Shown: piece after piece, positions 1-9,303 of the stretch
How the letters are laid out: every line of letters begins with the position of its first letter
Numbering within the stretch: the stretch's first letter is position 1
Assembly: GCF_034479515.1 (NCBI RefSeq)
Contig: NZ_CP140152.1
Span: 1,612,001-1,676,000, forward strand
Source: Duganella zoogloeoides
GTDB lineage: Bacteria > Pseudomonadota > Gammaproteobacteria > Burkholderiales > Burkholderiaceae_D
DNA: 64,000 nucleotides
Direction of reading: 5' to 3'
Position numbers and translations under genes: made by a program
The notes under the pieces: model-generated
What the model was told of the DNA's origin: nothing
Seen by the model: only the letters and a program-made list of their open reading frames with translations
Database searches by the model: none

Positions 1-2
1 CG

Positions 3-578
3 CCGCCGATCGTGGCCATGACCGCCAACGCCATGGCCGCCGACCGCACCGCCGCCCTCAACGCCGGCATGGCCGACCACGTGGGCAAACCGTTCGATCT
101 GGCGCAGTTGATCGATGTGATCCTGCTGCACGTGGGGCGCGCACCGGTGTTGCCGATGGAGGCGGCGCCGGCATTGACGTTGGAAATCGGCGCTGCGCCC
201 GTGGTGCATGACCGCAGCTTGCCTGCCCCCGGCATCAACAGCGAAGCCGCGCTCAAGCGCATGGGCGGCCTGAAGTCGATTTACCTGATGGCCTTGCGCG
301 GTTTCGTCGAGGAAGCCGCGCGGCTGCTCGCGCAAATCGACAGCGCCCGCCCGACCCATGACGTGCAGGCCGCACTGCTGCCGCTGCATACCCTGAAGGG
401 ACTGGCCGGCACCATCGGCGCCGAACGCCTGCAAGCGCTGGCGCGCACCGCGGAAAGCGCGTTGAAGAACGCGCCGCACGCGTGGGAGGAGCTGGGGCCG
501 GTGATGGAGGAAACCGCAGGATTGGGCGACGAGATTGCCACGCTGGTAGCGACACTTGCTGCGCCACCCGCCGGTTGA
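3..578 (+). CDS. Hybrid sensor kinase or phosphorelay protein, C-terminal part (receiver end + Hpt domain)
   Basis: Partial: the frame is open at the left window edge, so the N-terminus and most of the protein are missing. The visible start reads PPIVAMTANAM, the end of a CheY-like receiver domain (beta4-alpha4, then the conserved lysine in VGKPFD). About 60 variable residues follow, then an Hpt domain whose phospho-accepting histidine lies in HTLKGLAGTIGA. Such C-terminal receiver-Hpt tails are typical of hybrid sensor histidine kinases that pass phosphate on to a separate response regulator. The kinase part and the signal are not in the window. The stop is a TGA at 576-578. Confidence 0.85.
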   Translation, partial: PPIVAMTANAMAADRTAALNAGMADHVGKPFDLAQLIDVILLHVGRAPVLPMEAAPALTLEIGAAPVVHDRSLPAPGINSEAALKRMGGLKSIYLMALRGFVEEAARLLAQIDSARPTHDVQAALLPLHTLKGLAGTIGAERLQALARTAESALKNAPHAWEELGPVMEETAGLGDEIATLVATLAAPPAG

Positions 579-591
579 TTGTTGCAACAAG

Positions 592-1173
592 TTAGCCCAC
601 GGTAAACATCATACTACCGCCCAACGCCATCTTTTCCCGCAACAGCGTGCTGGTGCCGATATCTTCGAGCGTCGGCCAGGCGACCAGGCTGGTGAGCTGG
701 ACGGCGGCGTAAGCTCCGTCGTCGGCGTGCCAGACCACGCTCAGGACCAGGCTTTCAATGCCTTCTGGGGTGACGCCCCGGACGTTCGCACCGGACGAGG
801 TCGCAACATCATATGCATAGCGCTGGTGGTGCACGGGGAGGGCAGCGTATTGCTGCCTGGCCCATGCCGGGTCCGGCCGCTGGAGCGGCCCGGGGTCTGG
901 ATCGTCCGGAAATAACTCGGCAAAGGTTCTGCCCGCAGGCTCGGTGGCGCCGTCTGCCACCAGCGCGACAGTCACGCGCTGGTCCGGTGACAGTTCGCGT
1001 ACCGCGACGAAGGTCAGCATGGTGGTTGGAGCGGCCGTGGCGCCACCCACGTCGAGGCAGGCGCGCGGCGCCATCGTGCGGCGGCTCGCGAGCCGCACAT
1101 CGATCATGGTCATGCCGGCCGTGCTGACTGTCGCCATCACGACATCATCGACCTCGATACGCAAAGCCGGCAT
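592..1173 (-). CDS. Hypothetical protein, about 193 aa
   Basis: Not recognised. The protein starts MPALRIEVDDVV and has no signal peptide, membrane segment or motif I can name. I chose the ATG at 1173 because AGGGAA lies about 8 bases upstream and the start then falls 11 bases after the stop of the upstream M16 peptidase gene; an earlier in-frame ATG at 1209 would overlap that gene. The mixed polar composition and repeated short beta-like stretches suggest a soluble cytosolic protein. It is probably the third gene of the operon with the two M16 peptidases, which is the only hint of a role. Confidence 0.7.
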   Translation of the reverse strand: MPALRIEVDDVVMATVSTAGMTMIDVRLASRRTMAPRACLDVGGATAAPTTMLTFVAVRELSPDQRVTVALVADGATEPAGRTFAELFPDDPDPGPLQRPDPAWARQQYAALPVHHQRYAYDVATSSGANVRGVTPEGIESLVLSVVWHADDGAYAAVQLTSLVAWPTLEDIGTSTLLREKMALGGSMMFTVG

Positions 1174-1183
1174 GATCCGTTCC

Positions 1184-2596
1184 CTATTTGGCGGCTGGCT
1201 GGAAGCCATCGGTGCCGATGTCGAGTTCCGTCACGTCGCCGTATTTTTTGGCGACGTCGCGGATGTCGTCAGCCTTGCCGATCAACACCGTTTGCAGGTT
1301 GTTGCGCGGGAAGTGCTGGTTCACCAGTGCCTTGGCGCGCTCGGGCGTGAGGCTGTCGACGTCGCGCGTAAAGTTGTCGATCTGTTCGCGGCCGACGTTG
1401 GACGCGTACATATCGCCGAGCAGCCCGGCCAGCTGTTCGCCGGTTTCATAGCGCGGCGGGAACTGGCCTTTCACGTACGCCTTGGCCGAATCGAGCGTGG
1501 CCTTGTCGATGCCCTTGTCCCACAGGCGCTGGTAGGTCTTGTGCGCCAGGGCCAGCGCATCGCCGGTCTTGGCCGACGCCGTGAAACTCGAGATGGCAAA
1601 GGTGCCGGTTTGCGACAGCACGCTGAACTGGCTGTTGGCGCCGTAGGTCAGGCCGGAGTTTACGCGCAGCTCGTCGTTGAGCCACGACGTGAAGCGGCCG
1701 CCCAGGATGGTGTTGAGCACTTGCAGCGGCACGTAGTCGGCGTCGTTGCGGGCGATGCCGGCGCCGCCGATCAGGAACGTGGTCTCGATGGCGTCGGGCT
1801 TGTTCACCAGCCACACGCGCGACCTGTCGGCTTGTACTTTACCGTTGTCCTGCTGCTGCGGCGCCGGGCCGGCAGCTTTCCAGGCGCCGAACAGCGATTC
1901 GATCTGGCGGCGCATCTCGTCCTTCTGGAAGTCGCCCACCACCACGATGGCGGCGTTGTCCGGACGGTAGAACTGGCCGTAGTAGCGTCGCACGTCAGCT
2001 TGCTTGAGCGCGCTGACGCTGCCCACCGTGCCGCTGGCGGGAATACCGTACGGCGCGCTGCCGAACAGCATGGCGCGGTAATACGTGTTCACCACGTTGC
2101 GCGGCGCTTCCTTGGCTTGCTTGAGACCGATCACCTTGCGGTCGCGCAGCTTGGCCAGTTCGGCCTCGTCGAACGACGGCTGCTGGACGATCTCGGCAAA
2201 CAGCGGCAGCAGGGCGGCGGCGTCCTTGCGGGCGAAGTTGGCTTGCACCGTGCTGGCCTCGGCGCCGGCGCCGCCGGCCAGGCGTGCACCGCGGAAGTCG
2301 AACGCCTCGTCGATGGCCTTCTTGTTGCGGGACGTGGTGCCCAGCAGCAGGGCGTCGCCGGTGAGGTTGGACAGGCCCGGCTGCGCGGCGTCGTTGACGG
2401 CGCCGGCCTTGACCACGGCGCGCACCGAGATCAGCGGCACTTCGTGGCGTTCCATCAAGTACACGGTCAGGCCGTTGGGCAGCTTGACGGTTTCGAACGC
2501 GGGCAGGCGGAATTCAGCGGCGGTGGCGGTGGCCGGCAGTGTGGCGGCGGCCAGCACGGTGCCTGCTGCCAAAACAGCTATCTTGGTGTATGTCAT
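1184..2596 (-). CDS. M16 family peptidase-like protein, subunit without zinc motif
   Basis: Secreted M16 (pitrilysin/processing-peptidase) family protein of about 470 aa. The start at 2596 has a GGAGGA ribosome site and gives a signal peptide ending near TATAA. The region where active members carry HxxEH reads QPGLSNLTGDALL, so the zinc ligands are absent. The later R..Y motif (RVNSGLTYGANS) that positions substrate in M16B heterodimers is present. In this family an active subunit with HxxEH pairs with an inactive one like this. The active partner is the gene immediately upstream, whose stop is only 5 bases from this start. A periplasmic peptide-degrading heterodimer is inferred. Confidence 0.88.
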   Translation of the reverse strand: MTYTKIAVLAAGTVLAAATLPATATAAEFRLPAFETVKLPNGLTVYLMERHEVPLISVRAVVKAGAVNDAAQPGLSNLTGDALLLGTTSRNKKAIDEAFDFRGARLAGGAGAEASTVQANFARKDAAALLPLFAEIVQQPSFDEAELAKLRDRKVIGLKQAKEAPRNVVNTYYRAMLFGSAPYGIPASGTVGSVSALKQADVRRYYGQFYRPDNAAIVVVGDFQKDEMRRQIESLFGAWKAAGPAPQQQDNGKVQADRSRVWLVNKPDAIETTFLIGGAGIARNDADYVPLQVLNTILGGRFTSWLNDELRVNSGLTYGANSQFSVLSQTGTFAISSFTASAKTGDALALAHKTYQRLWDKGIDKATLDSAKAYVKGQFPPRYETGEQLAGLLGDMYASNVGREQIDNFTRDVDSLTPERAKALVNQHFPRNNLQTVLIGKADDIRDVAKKYGDVTELDIGTDGFQPAAK

Positions 2597-2600
2597 GTAA

Positions 2601-3923
2601 TCAGTCCTCCTTCGCAGCAAGCACACCGATGGTGCGCTGCGACTTTTTCTGGTATTTGGCGGCCACGGCCTGGATGTCGGCGGGCGTCAGCTTGGCGTAC
2701 GCGGCGGGGGCGTCGAACATTTTCTTGTAGTCGCCGAAGAACATCTCGTAGTTGCCAAGCTGCTGGGCCTTGCCGTTGATGGTTTCCTGCTCGCGGTACA
2801 GGTTGACCAGTTTCTGGTTGCGCACCTTGTCAAGTTCCTCGGCGGTGACGCCGTCCTTGACCACTTTATCGAGCTCGGCCAGCACCGCTTTTTCCAGCGT
2901 GGCCGGATCGACCTTGGCGGCCGCCACGGCAAACACGTACAGCAGGCCGGGATCGAAACCCTCGGCGGCACTGGCCGACACTTGCGTGGCCAGTTGCTGC
3001 TCGACCAGCGCCTTGTACAGACGCGAGGTCTTGCCGTCGGCCAGTATGCTTTGCAGCACTTCCAGCGCGTAGTAGTCGGGGCTGTTGGCCGCCGGGATTT
3101 TGAAGGCGACCGCGAGGTTGGGCGACGTCGCCGATTCCTTGGTCACGAAAATGCGGCGCTCGCCGGTTTGTGGCGGCTCCACCGTGCGCACGGCCGGCGG
3201 CGGCGCGCCTTTCGGAATCTTGCCGAAGTAGCGCGTGGCCAGCTTCTTCACTTCCTCGGCCTTGACGTCGCCGACGATCACCGCCACCGCGTTATTCGGT
3301 GCGTAGTACGTTTTGAAGTAGTGTTCGAGGTCTTGCTGGGTCCATGCCTTGATGTCGGACTCGTGGCCGATCACGGGCCAGGAATACGGGTGGGCCGAGA
3401 AGGCCACGCCATTGACGGCCTGGTGCAGGGCGCGGATATTCGAGTTTTCCAGGCCGGTGCTGCGTTCGGACAGCACCACGCCGCGTTCACTGGCGACCAT
3501 TTTTGGATCGATGTTCAGGTGGGCGATGCGGTCGCTCTCGAGCGTGAAGATGGTCTCGAGCGAGCTGGCCGGGAACCAGTCCTGGTACACGGTCAGGTCG
3601 TTGCTGGTGTAGGCGTTGTTGGAGCCGCCCTTGGCTTCCATGGTGCGGTCGAACATTTTCGGGCCGAAGTTTTTCGAGCCGTTGAACATCATGTGTTCAA
3701 AGAAGTGCGACAGGCCCGTGGTGCCGGGCGCCTCGTTGCGCGAACCGACTTTCCAGAACGTGTACATATTGGCGTTGGGGATGGTGTGCGATTCCAGCAC
3801 GATGAACTTCATGCCGTTGGCCAGCGTGAAGGTCTGCACCTCGTCGGCCAGGTTCGCTTCCTTGGCCTGCGCGGTGGCGGCCATGCCGAGCAGAATGCTG
3901 GCGGCCAGGACTTTCCATTTCAT
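2601..3923 (-). CDS. M16 family zinc metallopeptidase, catalytic subunit
   Basis: Periplasmic or exported zinc peptidase of about 440 aa. The signal peptide ends near ATAQA. The inverted zinc motif HFFEH sits about 70 residues into the protein, followed by a conserved downstream glutamate region (ASERGVVLSER). Start at 3923 is set by AGGAG a few bases upstream; an ATG 30 bases earlier lacks a site. It is the first gene of the operon with the catalytically silent partner downstream. Substrate is unknown; M16B proteins of this kind degrade peptides or process exported proteins. Confidence 0.92.
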   Translation of the reverse strand: MKWKVLAASILLGMAATAQAKEANLADEVQTFTLANGMKFIVLESHTIPNANMYTFWKVGSRNEAPGTTGLSHFFEHMMFNGSKNFGPKMFDRTMEAKGGSNNAYTSNDLTVYQDWFPASSLETIFTLESDRIAHLNIDPKMVASERGVVLSERSTGLENSNIRALHQAVNGVAFSAHPYSWPVIGHESDIKAWTQQDLEHYFKTYYAPNNAVAVIVGDVKAEEVKKLATRYFGKIPKGAPPPAVRTVEPPQTGERRIFVTKESATSPNLAVAFKIPAANSPDYYALEVLQSILADGKTSRLYKALVEQQLATQVSASAAEGFDPGLLYVFAVAAAKVDPATLEKAVLAELDKVVKDGVTAEELDKVRNQKLVNLYREQETINGKAQQLGNYEMFFGDYKKMFDAPAAYAKLTPADIQAVAAKYQKKSQRTIGVLAAKED

Positions 3924-4041
3924 ATGCGCTCCTTGTATTGAAGCATAAAGCATACGATATCCGGCAATATTGTCGTTAATTATTTGCGGATGGCAAGCTT
4001 AGCAGATAGCATGACAGGAACTAAAAACCAGGGAGCAGCAG

Positions 4042-4521
4042 ATGGAAAAACCGATGGCCTGGGTCGCTCACGAGTTGAGCATGACCGTGCTGATGACGCC
4101 CGACATGGCCAATTTCTCCGGCAACGTCCACGGCGGCACCATTTTGAAATACCTCGACAGCGTGGCCTACGCCTGCGCCAGCCGCTACTGCGGCAGCTAC
4201 ACGGTAACCTTGTCGGTGGACCAGGTGATGTTCTTGCAACCGATCCACGTGGGCGAGCTGGTGACGTTCCTGGCGTCGATCAATTACACCGGTAACACGT
4301 CGATGGAAGTGGGCATCCGCGTGGTGACCGAAAACATCCAGAAGCGCCTGGTCCGCCACGCCAACAGCTGTTACTTCACCATGGTGGCCGTGGACGAACA
4401 CCGCAAGCCGCTGCCGGTACCCAAGCTGGTGCTGGAAACCGACGAACAGAAACAGCGCTGGGAACAGGCACTGCGCCGCAAGCACGCACGCCAGTCAGTC
4501 CACGGCGAACGCAAAAAATAA
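4042..4521 (+). CDS. Acyl-CoA thioesterase, hotdog fold (YciA-like)
   Basis: Cytosolic hotdog-fold thioesterase of 159 aa that hydrolyses acyl-CoA to free acid and CoA. The motif GNVHGGTILKYLDSVAY is the typical start of the catalytic helix in the YciA/BFIT acyl-CoA thioesterase group, with the acidic residue in YLDS. The tail is basic and rich in Q/R/K. GGAG precedes the ATG at 4042. It is transcribed divergently from the M16 peptidase pair. Chain-length preference cannot be told from the sequence. Confidence 0.9.
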   Translation: MEKPMAWVAHELSMTVLMTPDMANFSGNVHGGTILKYLDSVAYACASRYCGSYTVTLSVDQVMFLQPIHVGELVTFLASINYTGNTSMEVGIRVVTENIQKRLVRHANSCYFTMVAVDEHRKPLPVPKLVLETDEQKQRWEQALRRKHARQSVHGERKK

Positions 4522-4532
4522 CCCCCACTTCG

Positions 4533-4607
4533 GGGTCAGTGCCGACATTTGGACACGAACTGGGCCTTATGGCTGTTGGGCTCGTGTCTAAATGTCGGCA
4601 CTGACCC
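4533..4607. repeat. Long near-perfect inverted repeat (REP-like hairpin)
   Basis: Arms 4533-4558 and 4582-4607 are complementary over 26 bases with one G-T wobble. The outer end reads GGGTCAGTGCCGACATTT. The 23-base loop can pair a little further. No T-run follows, so it does not look like an ordinary intrinsic terminator, though it lies just after the thioesterase stop. It resembles the intergenic REP-like hairpins often seen in Oxalobacteraceae. Only one copy is seen in the window. Confidence 0.7.
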
Positions 4608-4634
4608 TGAACTGACGCTGACCCTGAACTGACG
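4601..4634. repeat. Two tandem copies of a 17-bp unit
   Basis: CTGACCCTGAACTGACG occurs at 4601-4617 and again, identical, at 4618-4634, followed by a broken third copy (CTGATCCT). The first copy overlaps the right arm of the adjoining hairpin, so the unit grew from the hairpin end. Confidence 0.8.
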
Positions 4635-4669
4635 CTGATCCTCTGTCCCCCCCCGATTTAAGGAAAGTC

Positions 4670-5293
4670 ATGTTGCGACGTATGGTGGTTGTGGTGGCGG
4701 TGCTGGCAGCCTTGGCGGGCGCGGCGAGGGCGGTTGAGCCGGTGCAGCCGGCTTTGCGGGCGGAGTTGTTAGCGATGAAGGAGCAGGACCAGGCCGTGCG
4801 GCAGGCCACCACGCTGGAACAAATGCGGAAATGGGAGGCGGTCGATGCCGCCAACCTGGTGCGCATCAAGGCCATCGTTGCGCAATACGGCTGGCCGACC
4901 GTGTCGATGGTCGGTCAGGATGGCGCCAGCGCGGCCTGGATACTGGTCCAGCATGCCGGCCGCGATGCGCCGTTCCAGCAACAGGTGCTGGCCATGATGG
5001 AGCCGCTGGTGGCGCAAGGCGAAGTACGCGGCGTGGAGTATGCCTACCTGTATGACCGCACCCACTACCCGCAGCGCTACGGTACCCAGGGTACCTGCGT
5101 CAACGCCCGGGCGTGGCAGCCATTCGAGATCGAAGATCTGGCCAATGTCAATGCGCGCCGCCGCGCACTGGGGCTAATGTCCATGGCCGAGTACGCAAAG
5201 CATTTCGAGTGCGATGGGCCGCTCATGTCCTTTGGCCATGCCACCAAGCGCACGGTGCCGGTACCACCGGACGACAAGCCCGCGACACCGTAG
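4670..5293 (+). CDS. DUF6624 domain protein, exported
   Basis: 207 aa with a hydrophobic N-terminal signal ending near GAARA. The body shows the DUF6624 pattern: a D..N/L.RIK helix, GWP..S.VG.DGA.AAWILVQHA, and further on AYLYDR ... QRYGTQGT. The biochemical role of the family is not known; some members occur near polymorphic toxins or as lone exported proteins. An AAGGAAAG ribosome site precedes ATG 4670. It follows the hairpin/repeat element and stands alone. Confidence 0.8.
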   Translation: MLRRMVVVVAVLAALAGAARAVEPVQPALRAELLAMKEQDQAVRQATTLEQMRKWEAVDAANLVRIKAIVAQYGWPTVSMVGQDGASAAWILVQHAGRDAPFQQQVLAMMEPLVAQGEVRGVEYAYLYDRTHYPQRYGTQGTCVNARAWQPFEIEDLANVNARRRALGLMSMAEYAKHFECDGPLMSFGHATKRTVPVPPDDKPATP

Positions 5294-5329
5294 TAAACTG
5301 GTCGCCCCATCGTTCTTCAGGAGTGCGAT

Positions 5330-5758
5330 ATGGAAGCTCAGCAATTACATCGTGGCAGGCTGATCGACCACCTGCAACTGGTGGTGCGCGACCTGCCTGC
5401 GTCCCGGCAATTTTACGAGGCTGTATTGAAGGTGCTAGGGGTGCCGATTGGCGGCGAGGGCGACAGTTATTTCTGGGCCGACGAGCTGTTCGTCTCCACC
5501 GCCGAGAGCGACGCGGCGCTCGGGGTGCTCACCGGGCGCCACCACCTGGCGTTCCAGGCTGCCGACCGCGCCACCGTCGAGGCGTTTTACCGGGCCGCGC
5601 TCGCTCATGGCGGCACCGACAACGGCGCCCCGGGCGAACGGCCGTATCACCCCGGCTATTATGCGGCGTTCGTGCTCGACCCCGACGGCAACAACATCGA
5701 GGCCGTGTTCCACGGCGCCGCCAGGCGCAGCGCACCATCGGTCGAGATCACTTTTTGA
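5330..5758 (+). CDS. VOC family (glyoxalase/bleomycin resistance-like) protein
   Basis: 142 aa, one vicinal-oxygen-chelate domain made of two beta-alpha-beta-beta-beta units. Candidate metal ligands are the histidine in IDHLQLVV, the histidine pair in RHHLAF and the glutamate in NNIEAVF. The phrase DPDGNNIE is characteristic. AGGAG lies 7 bases before the ATG. Substrate is not predictable. The 3' end overlaps the convergent APS kinase gene by 11 bases. Confidence 0.88.
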   Translation: MEAQQLHRGRLIDHLQLVVRDLPASRQFYEAVLKVLGVPIGGEGDSYFWADELFVSTAESDAALGVLTGRHHLAFQAADRATVEAFYRAALAHGGTDNGAPGERPYHPGYYAAFVLDPDGNNIEAVFHGAARRSAPSVEITF

Positions 5759-6314
5759 GGCGTGGCGCCAAGTGTGCCAGCACCAGCCGGCATGACTGAT
5801 CAAGCGGTATGGCGGACGTGTCGAGCGCAAGCGCCGGTTGCAGCGGCGCCTCGTACGGCGCCGAGACGCCGGTAAATTCCGCGATCAGTCCGGCGCGCGC
5901 CTTTTGATATAAACCCTTGGGGTCGCGTTGCTCGCACACCGCGCCTGGCGTGCTGATCCAGGTTTCGATGAACAATTCGGCGCCGATGATGTCGCGCGCC
6001 AGCGCGCGGTCGGCCCGTTGCGGCGAGATGAAGGCGCAGAGCACGATCAGGCCGGCGTCGTTCATCAGTCGCGCCACTTCCGCCGCGCGGCGGATGTTTT
6101 CCTGGCGGTCGGCCGGGGAGAAGCCGAGGTCGCGGTTCAGGCGGCAGCGCAGCACATCGCCGTCGAGCACGGTGACGTGATGGCCGGCAGCGGCCAGTTG
6201 CGCTTCGAGCGCAAACGCCACCGTCGATTTGCCGGCGCCACTGAGGCCCGTGAGCCAGACCGTGAAGCCGCGCTGGCGGGCTGGCCCTGTTGTTGTCGCC
6301 CGGTGGTCGTTCAT
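5748..6314 (-). CDS. cysC: Adenylylsulfate (APS) kinase
   Basis: 188 aa P-loop kinase that phosphorylates APS to PAPS. Walker A is GLSGAGKST, followed by LDGDVLR and a lid/substrate region with [13 protein letters not shown] and FTG..APYE, all diagnostic of CysC. The start is the ATG at 6314; no clear ribosome site is visible there, so the start is moderately certain. No cysD, cysN or cysH lies nearby, so the ATP sulfurylase must be encoded elsewhere, and this lone copy may serve a PAPS-dependent reaction. It follows the glucarate transporter gene on the same strand, but a terminator hairpin separates them. Confidence 0.9.
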   Translation of the reverse strand: MNDHRATTTGPARQRGFTVWLTGLSGAGKSTVAFALEAQLAAAGHHVTVLDGDVLRCRLNRDLGFSPADRQENIRRAAEVARLMNDAGLIVLCAFISPQRADRALARDIIGAELFIETWISTPGAVCEQRDPKGLYQKARAGLIAEFTGVSAPYEAPLQPALALDTSAIPLDQSCRLVLAHLAPRLKK

Positions 6315-6419
6315 CGCTGGGCCGCTGGCAGGATAGTGCGCATGGATCGAAGCCAGGACTCGGCCATAAATATTGTCAGCCGTAATTATAGCGGCCCAAA
6401 TACGGTGGCTGAAAATAAA

Positions 6420-6452
6420 TGCCGCCGAGTGTGCAGAAGCACACCGGCGGCA
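6420..6452 (-). terminator. Intrinsic terminator after the glucarate transporter gene
   Basis: Hairpin with 13-base arms (one bulged A) and a 6-base loop. On the minus strand it is followed by ATTTATTTTC. It lies about 20 bases past the transporter stop. Confidence 0.75.
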
Positions 6453-6472
6453 GCGAGCGCGCCCTCCAGCCC

Positions 6473-7774
6473 TTACTTCTTGGGCCCCCGCGTCAGGAAC
6501 ACCAGGGCCGCGGCGACCAGCGACGCCGCCGCCAGCCCATACAGGCCGCCCTGGATCGAACCGGTCTTCTGCTCGAGGTAGCCGAAGGTGGTCGGCGCCA
6601 CGAAGCCGCCCAGGTTGCCCAGCGAGTTGATCAGCGCGATCACGGCCGCAGCGATGCGGGCGTCCAGGTATGCTTGCGGAATCGGCCAGAACAGCGCGGA
6701 TGCCGCCTTGAAGCCGATGCCGGCAAAGCAGATCGCCACGAACGCGAACACCGGGCCACCCACGGTGGACATGAACATGCCGGTCGCCGCGATCACCAGG
6801 GCTATCGCCACCCACATCTGCTGGTGCTTGAAGCGGGCGGCCAGCGAGGCAAACATATACATGGCCGCGATCGAGATAATCCACGGAATCGAGTTGAACA
6901 GGCCGATCTGGAAGTCGGTGTAATGGCCCATCTTCTTGATGATGCTCGGCAGCCAGAAGGTGGCGCCATAAATCGTCAGCTGGATGGCAAAATAGATAAA
7001 GCAGAACAGCGCGATGCGGCTGTCGCGCAGCAGCGAGAACATGCTGACGTGACCCGGTTTCGATTTCTCCCGCTCCTTCTGTTCGGCCGCGATCACGGTG
7101 ACCAGCTCGTGACGCTCGGCGTCGGTGAGCCACTTGGCGTCGCTCGGCTTGGAGTCCAGGCAGAACCACACCACAAAGCACAGCAATATCGACGCCACGC
7201 CTTCGATGATGAACATCCATTGCCAGCCGTGCAGGCCGCCGCCTTCGATTTGCAGCAGCGCGCCCGACAATGGACCGGACACCACCGACGCCAACGCCGA
7301 ACCGCTGAGGAAAATCGCCATCGCCTTGCCGCGCTCGGCATTTGGCAGCCACTGGGTGAAGTAATAGACCACGCCCGGGAAGAAGCCAGCCTCGGCCACG
7401 CCAAGCAGGAAGCGCATCACGTAAAACGACGTCTCCCCTTGAACGAACGCCATGCCGGTGGCGACGATGCCCCAGGTGGCCATGATGCGGGTGAGCCACG
7501 CCTTGGCGCCGAAGCGCTGTTGCAGGATATTCGACGGCACCTCGAACAGCGCGTAGGCGAGGAAGAAAACCCCGGCGCCGAAGCCGAACGCGGCCGCGCC
7601 GATGCCCAGGTCCGCCTCCAGGTGGGTACGGACAAAGCCGATGTTGACGCGGTCGATGTAGTTGGCGATGAACATCACCACGAACAAGGGCAGGATGCGC
7701 CACTTGATCTTGCTGACCGCGCTGGCCAGCACGCTCGATGGCGCGCCGGCGGCGGTGGGTAAAACTGTACTCAT
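6473..7774 (-). CDS. gudP: MFS transporter, anion:cation symporter family, probable D-glucarate/galactarate importer
   Basis: 433 aa with 12 predicted membrane segments. It shows ACS-family features: [12 protein letters not shown] in TM1-2, [14 protein letters not shown] in TM4 and the central loop ending near SLLRDSR. ACS members import sugar acids with protons. The neighbour is a glucarate dehydratase, so D-glucarate or galactarate is the likely substrate. A GAGGAG site lies before ATG 7774. It is co-transcribed with the dehydratase, 36 bases downstream of it. Confidence 0.88.
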   Translation of the reverse strand: MSTVLPTAAGAPSSVLASAVSKIKWRILPLFVVMFIANYIDRVNIGFVRTHLEADLGIGAAAFGFGAGVFFLAYALFEVPSNILQQRFGAKAWLTRIMATWGIVATGMAFVQGETSFYVMRFLLGVAEAGFFPGVVYYFTQWLPNAERGKAMAIFLSGSALASVVSGPLSGALLQIEGGGLHGWQWMFIIEGVASILLCFVVWFCLDSKPSDAKWLTDAERHELVTVIAAEQKEREKSKPGHVSMFSLLRDSRIALFCFIYFAIQLTIYGATFWLPSIIKKMGHYTDFQIGLFNSIPWIISIAAMYMFASLAARFKHQQMWVAIALVIAATGMFMSTVGGPVFAFVAICFAGIGFKAASALFWPIPQAYLDARIAAAVIALINSLGNLGGFVAPTTFGYLEQKTGSIQGGLYGLAAASLVAAALVFLTRGPKK

Positions 7775-7809
7775 GTTGCAGTCTCCTCAAACTTGCATGA
7801 ATCGGATGA

Positions 7810-9156
7810 TCAGCGCACCAGGCAGGGCTTTTTGTTATCGAATTTCCAGCCTGGAATCAGGTACTGCATGGCGACGCCGTCGTCGCGGGCGCCCAGGCCC
7901 ATGTTCAGGTACAGCTGGTGGCCCGCTTCCAGCGCATCGAGGTCGAGTTCCACGCCCAGGCCCGGGGTGGTGGGCACTTGCACCTTGCCGCCTTCGATCT
8001 GGAACGGGTTGCGGGTCAGGTGCTGGCCGTCCTGCCAGATCCAGTGGGTGTCGATGGCGGTGATCTTGCCCGGTGCTGCGGCGGCCACGTGGGTGAACAT
8101 CGCCAGCGAGATATCGAAGTGGTTGTTCGAATGCGAACCCCAGGTCAGGCCCCATTCATGGCACATCTGCGCCACCCGTACCGAGCCCTGCATGGTCCAG
8201 AAGTGCGGGTCGGCCAGCGGAATGTCCACCGATTGCAGCGAGATCGCGTGCTGCATCTCGCGCCAGTCGGTGGCAACCATATTGGTGGCGGTGAGCAGGC
8301 CGGTGGCGCGGCGGAATTCGGCCATCACTTCGCGGCCGGAGAAACCGTTCTCGGCGCCGCACGGATCTTCGGCGTAGGCCAACACGTCGTGCTGGTCGCG
8401 GCACAGGCGGATCGCGTCCTTGAGCAGCCAGCCGCCGTTGGGGTCGAGCGTGATGCGCGCCTGCGGGAAGCGTTCGTGCAGCGCGGTGACGGCCGCGATC
8501 TCGTCCTCGCCGCGCAGCACGCCGCCCTTGAGCTTGAAGTCCTGGAAGCCGTAGCGGTCGTACGCCGCTTCGGCCAGGCGCACCACCGCTTCCGGTGTCA
8601 GGGCTTTTTGATGGCGCAGGCGCAGCCAGGCGTCTTGGTTGTCGGGATCGGCCGCGTAGGGCAGGTCGGTGTCGTTGCGGTCGCCAATGTAGAACAGGTA
8701 GCCGAGCATTTCCACCTCGGTGCGCTGCTGGCCGTCGCCGAGCAGGGCGGCCACCGGCACGCCCAGGTGCTGACCCAGCAGGTCGAGCAGCGCGGCTTCG
8801 AGCGCCGTGATGGCGTGGATGGCGATGCGCAGGTCGAACGTTTGCAGGCCGCGACCACCGGCATCGCGGCCGGAAAACGCCATGCGGGCAGCGTTGAGGA
8901 TGGCCTTGTAGTTGCCGATGCCGTGGCCGATGACGAGTTCCCGGGCGTCTTCCAGGGTCTGGCGGATCGCTTCGCCGCCTGGGACCTCACCGACGCCGGT
9001 GTGGCCGGCGCTGTCGGTGAGGATGACGATGTTGCGGGTGAAGTAGGGGCCGTGAGCGCCGCTGAGGTTGAGCAGCATGCTGTCGCGTCCGGCAACCGGG
9101 ACCACGCGCATGGCAGTGATGGTAGGCGTGTCGTTGTGGGTCTGGCTGGTCATCAT
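7810..9156 (-). CDS. gudD: Glucarate dehydratase
   Basis: 448 aa, enolase superfamily. It dehydrates D-glucarate (and L-idarate) to 5-keto-4-deoxyglucarate. Length and sequence match GudD: the lysine motif DFKLKGG, metal ligands in DPNGGW and EDPCG, and the catalytic histidine in [12 protein letters not shown]. Two adjacent ATGs occur (9156 and 9153); AAGGA is closer than usual to the first, so the second may be used. First gene of the gudD-gudP operon, divergent from a LacI-type regulator. Confidence 0.93.
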   Translation of the reverse strand: MMTSQTHNDTPTITAMRVVPVAGRDSMLLNLSGAHGPYFTRNIVILTDSAGHTGVGEVPGGEAIRQTLEDARELVIGHGIGNYKAILNAARMAFSGRDAGGRGLQTFDLRIAIHAITALEAALLDLLGQHLGVPVAALLGDGQQRTEVEMLGYLFYIGDRNDTDLPYAADPDNQDAWLRLRHQKALTPEAVVRLAEAAYDRYGFQDFKLKGGVLRGEDEIAAVTALHERFPQARITLDPNGGWLLKDAIRLCRDQHDVLAYAEDPCGAENGFSGREVMAEFRRATGLLTATNMVATDWREMQHAISLQSVDIPLADPHFWTMQGSVRVAQMCHEWGLTWGSHSNNHFDISLAMFTHVAAAAPGKITAIDTHWIWQDGQHLTRNPFQIEGGKVQVPTTPGLGVELDLDALEAGHQLYLNMGLGARDDGVAMQYLIPGWKFDNKKPCLVR

Positions 9157-9177
9157 GAATCCTTGGTTGTTCTTGAA

Positions 9178-9212
9178 ATGATTGCGCTGTCATTCAATGG
9201 TAGCGATGTCAT
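9178..9212. promoter_or_regulatory. Two candidate operators of the LacI-type regulator
   Basis: ATGATTGCGCTGTCAT at 9178-9193 and ATGGTAGCGATGTCAT at 9197-9212 share 13 of 16 positions and have ATG...CAT ends with a central GCG, the general form of LacI/GntR-type operators. Their centres are 19 bases apart. They lie just upstream of gudD, between it and the divergent regulator gene. The assignment is inference. Confidence 0.45.
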
Positions 9213-9290
9213 TTGCAAATATCAATCTAAATTTGCGAGATTTACGCATTTTTATGATTGAAGCAAATGATAGAAAATGATGTGTTGCTA

Positions 9291-9296
9291 TATAAT
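9291..9296 (+). promoter_or_regulatory. -10 hexamer TATAAT of the LacI-type regulator, next to its ATG
   Basis: A perfect TATAAT followed by 7 bases and then ATG 9304. No Shine-Dalgarno sequence is present and the -35 is weak. Transcription would start at or next to the ATG, implying a leaderless mRNA. Confidence 0.55.
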
Positions 9297-9303
9297 CGGG
9301 CCC

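Noticed and set aside
944..2779. A 611-codon plus-strand frame opposite the M16 genes
   Set aside because: Antisense to two clear M16 peptidases, with no recognisable product.
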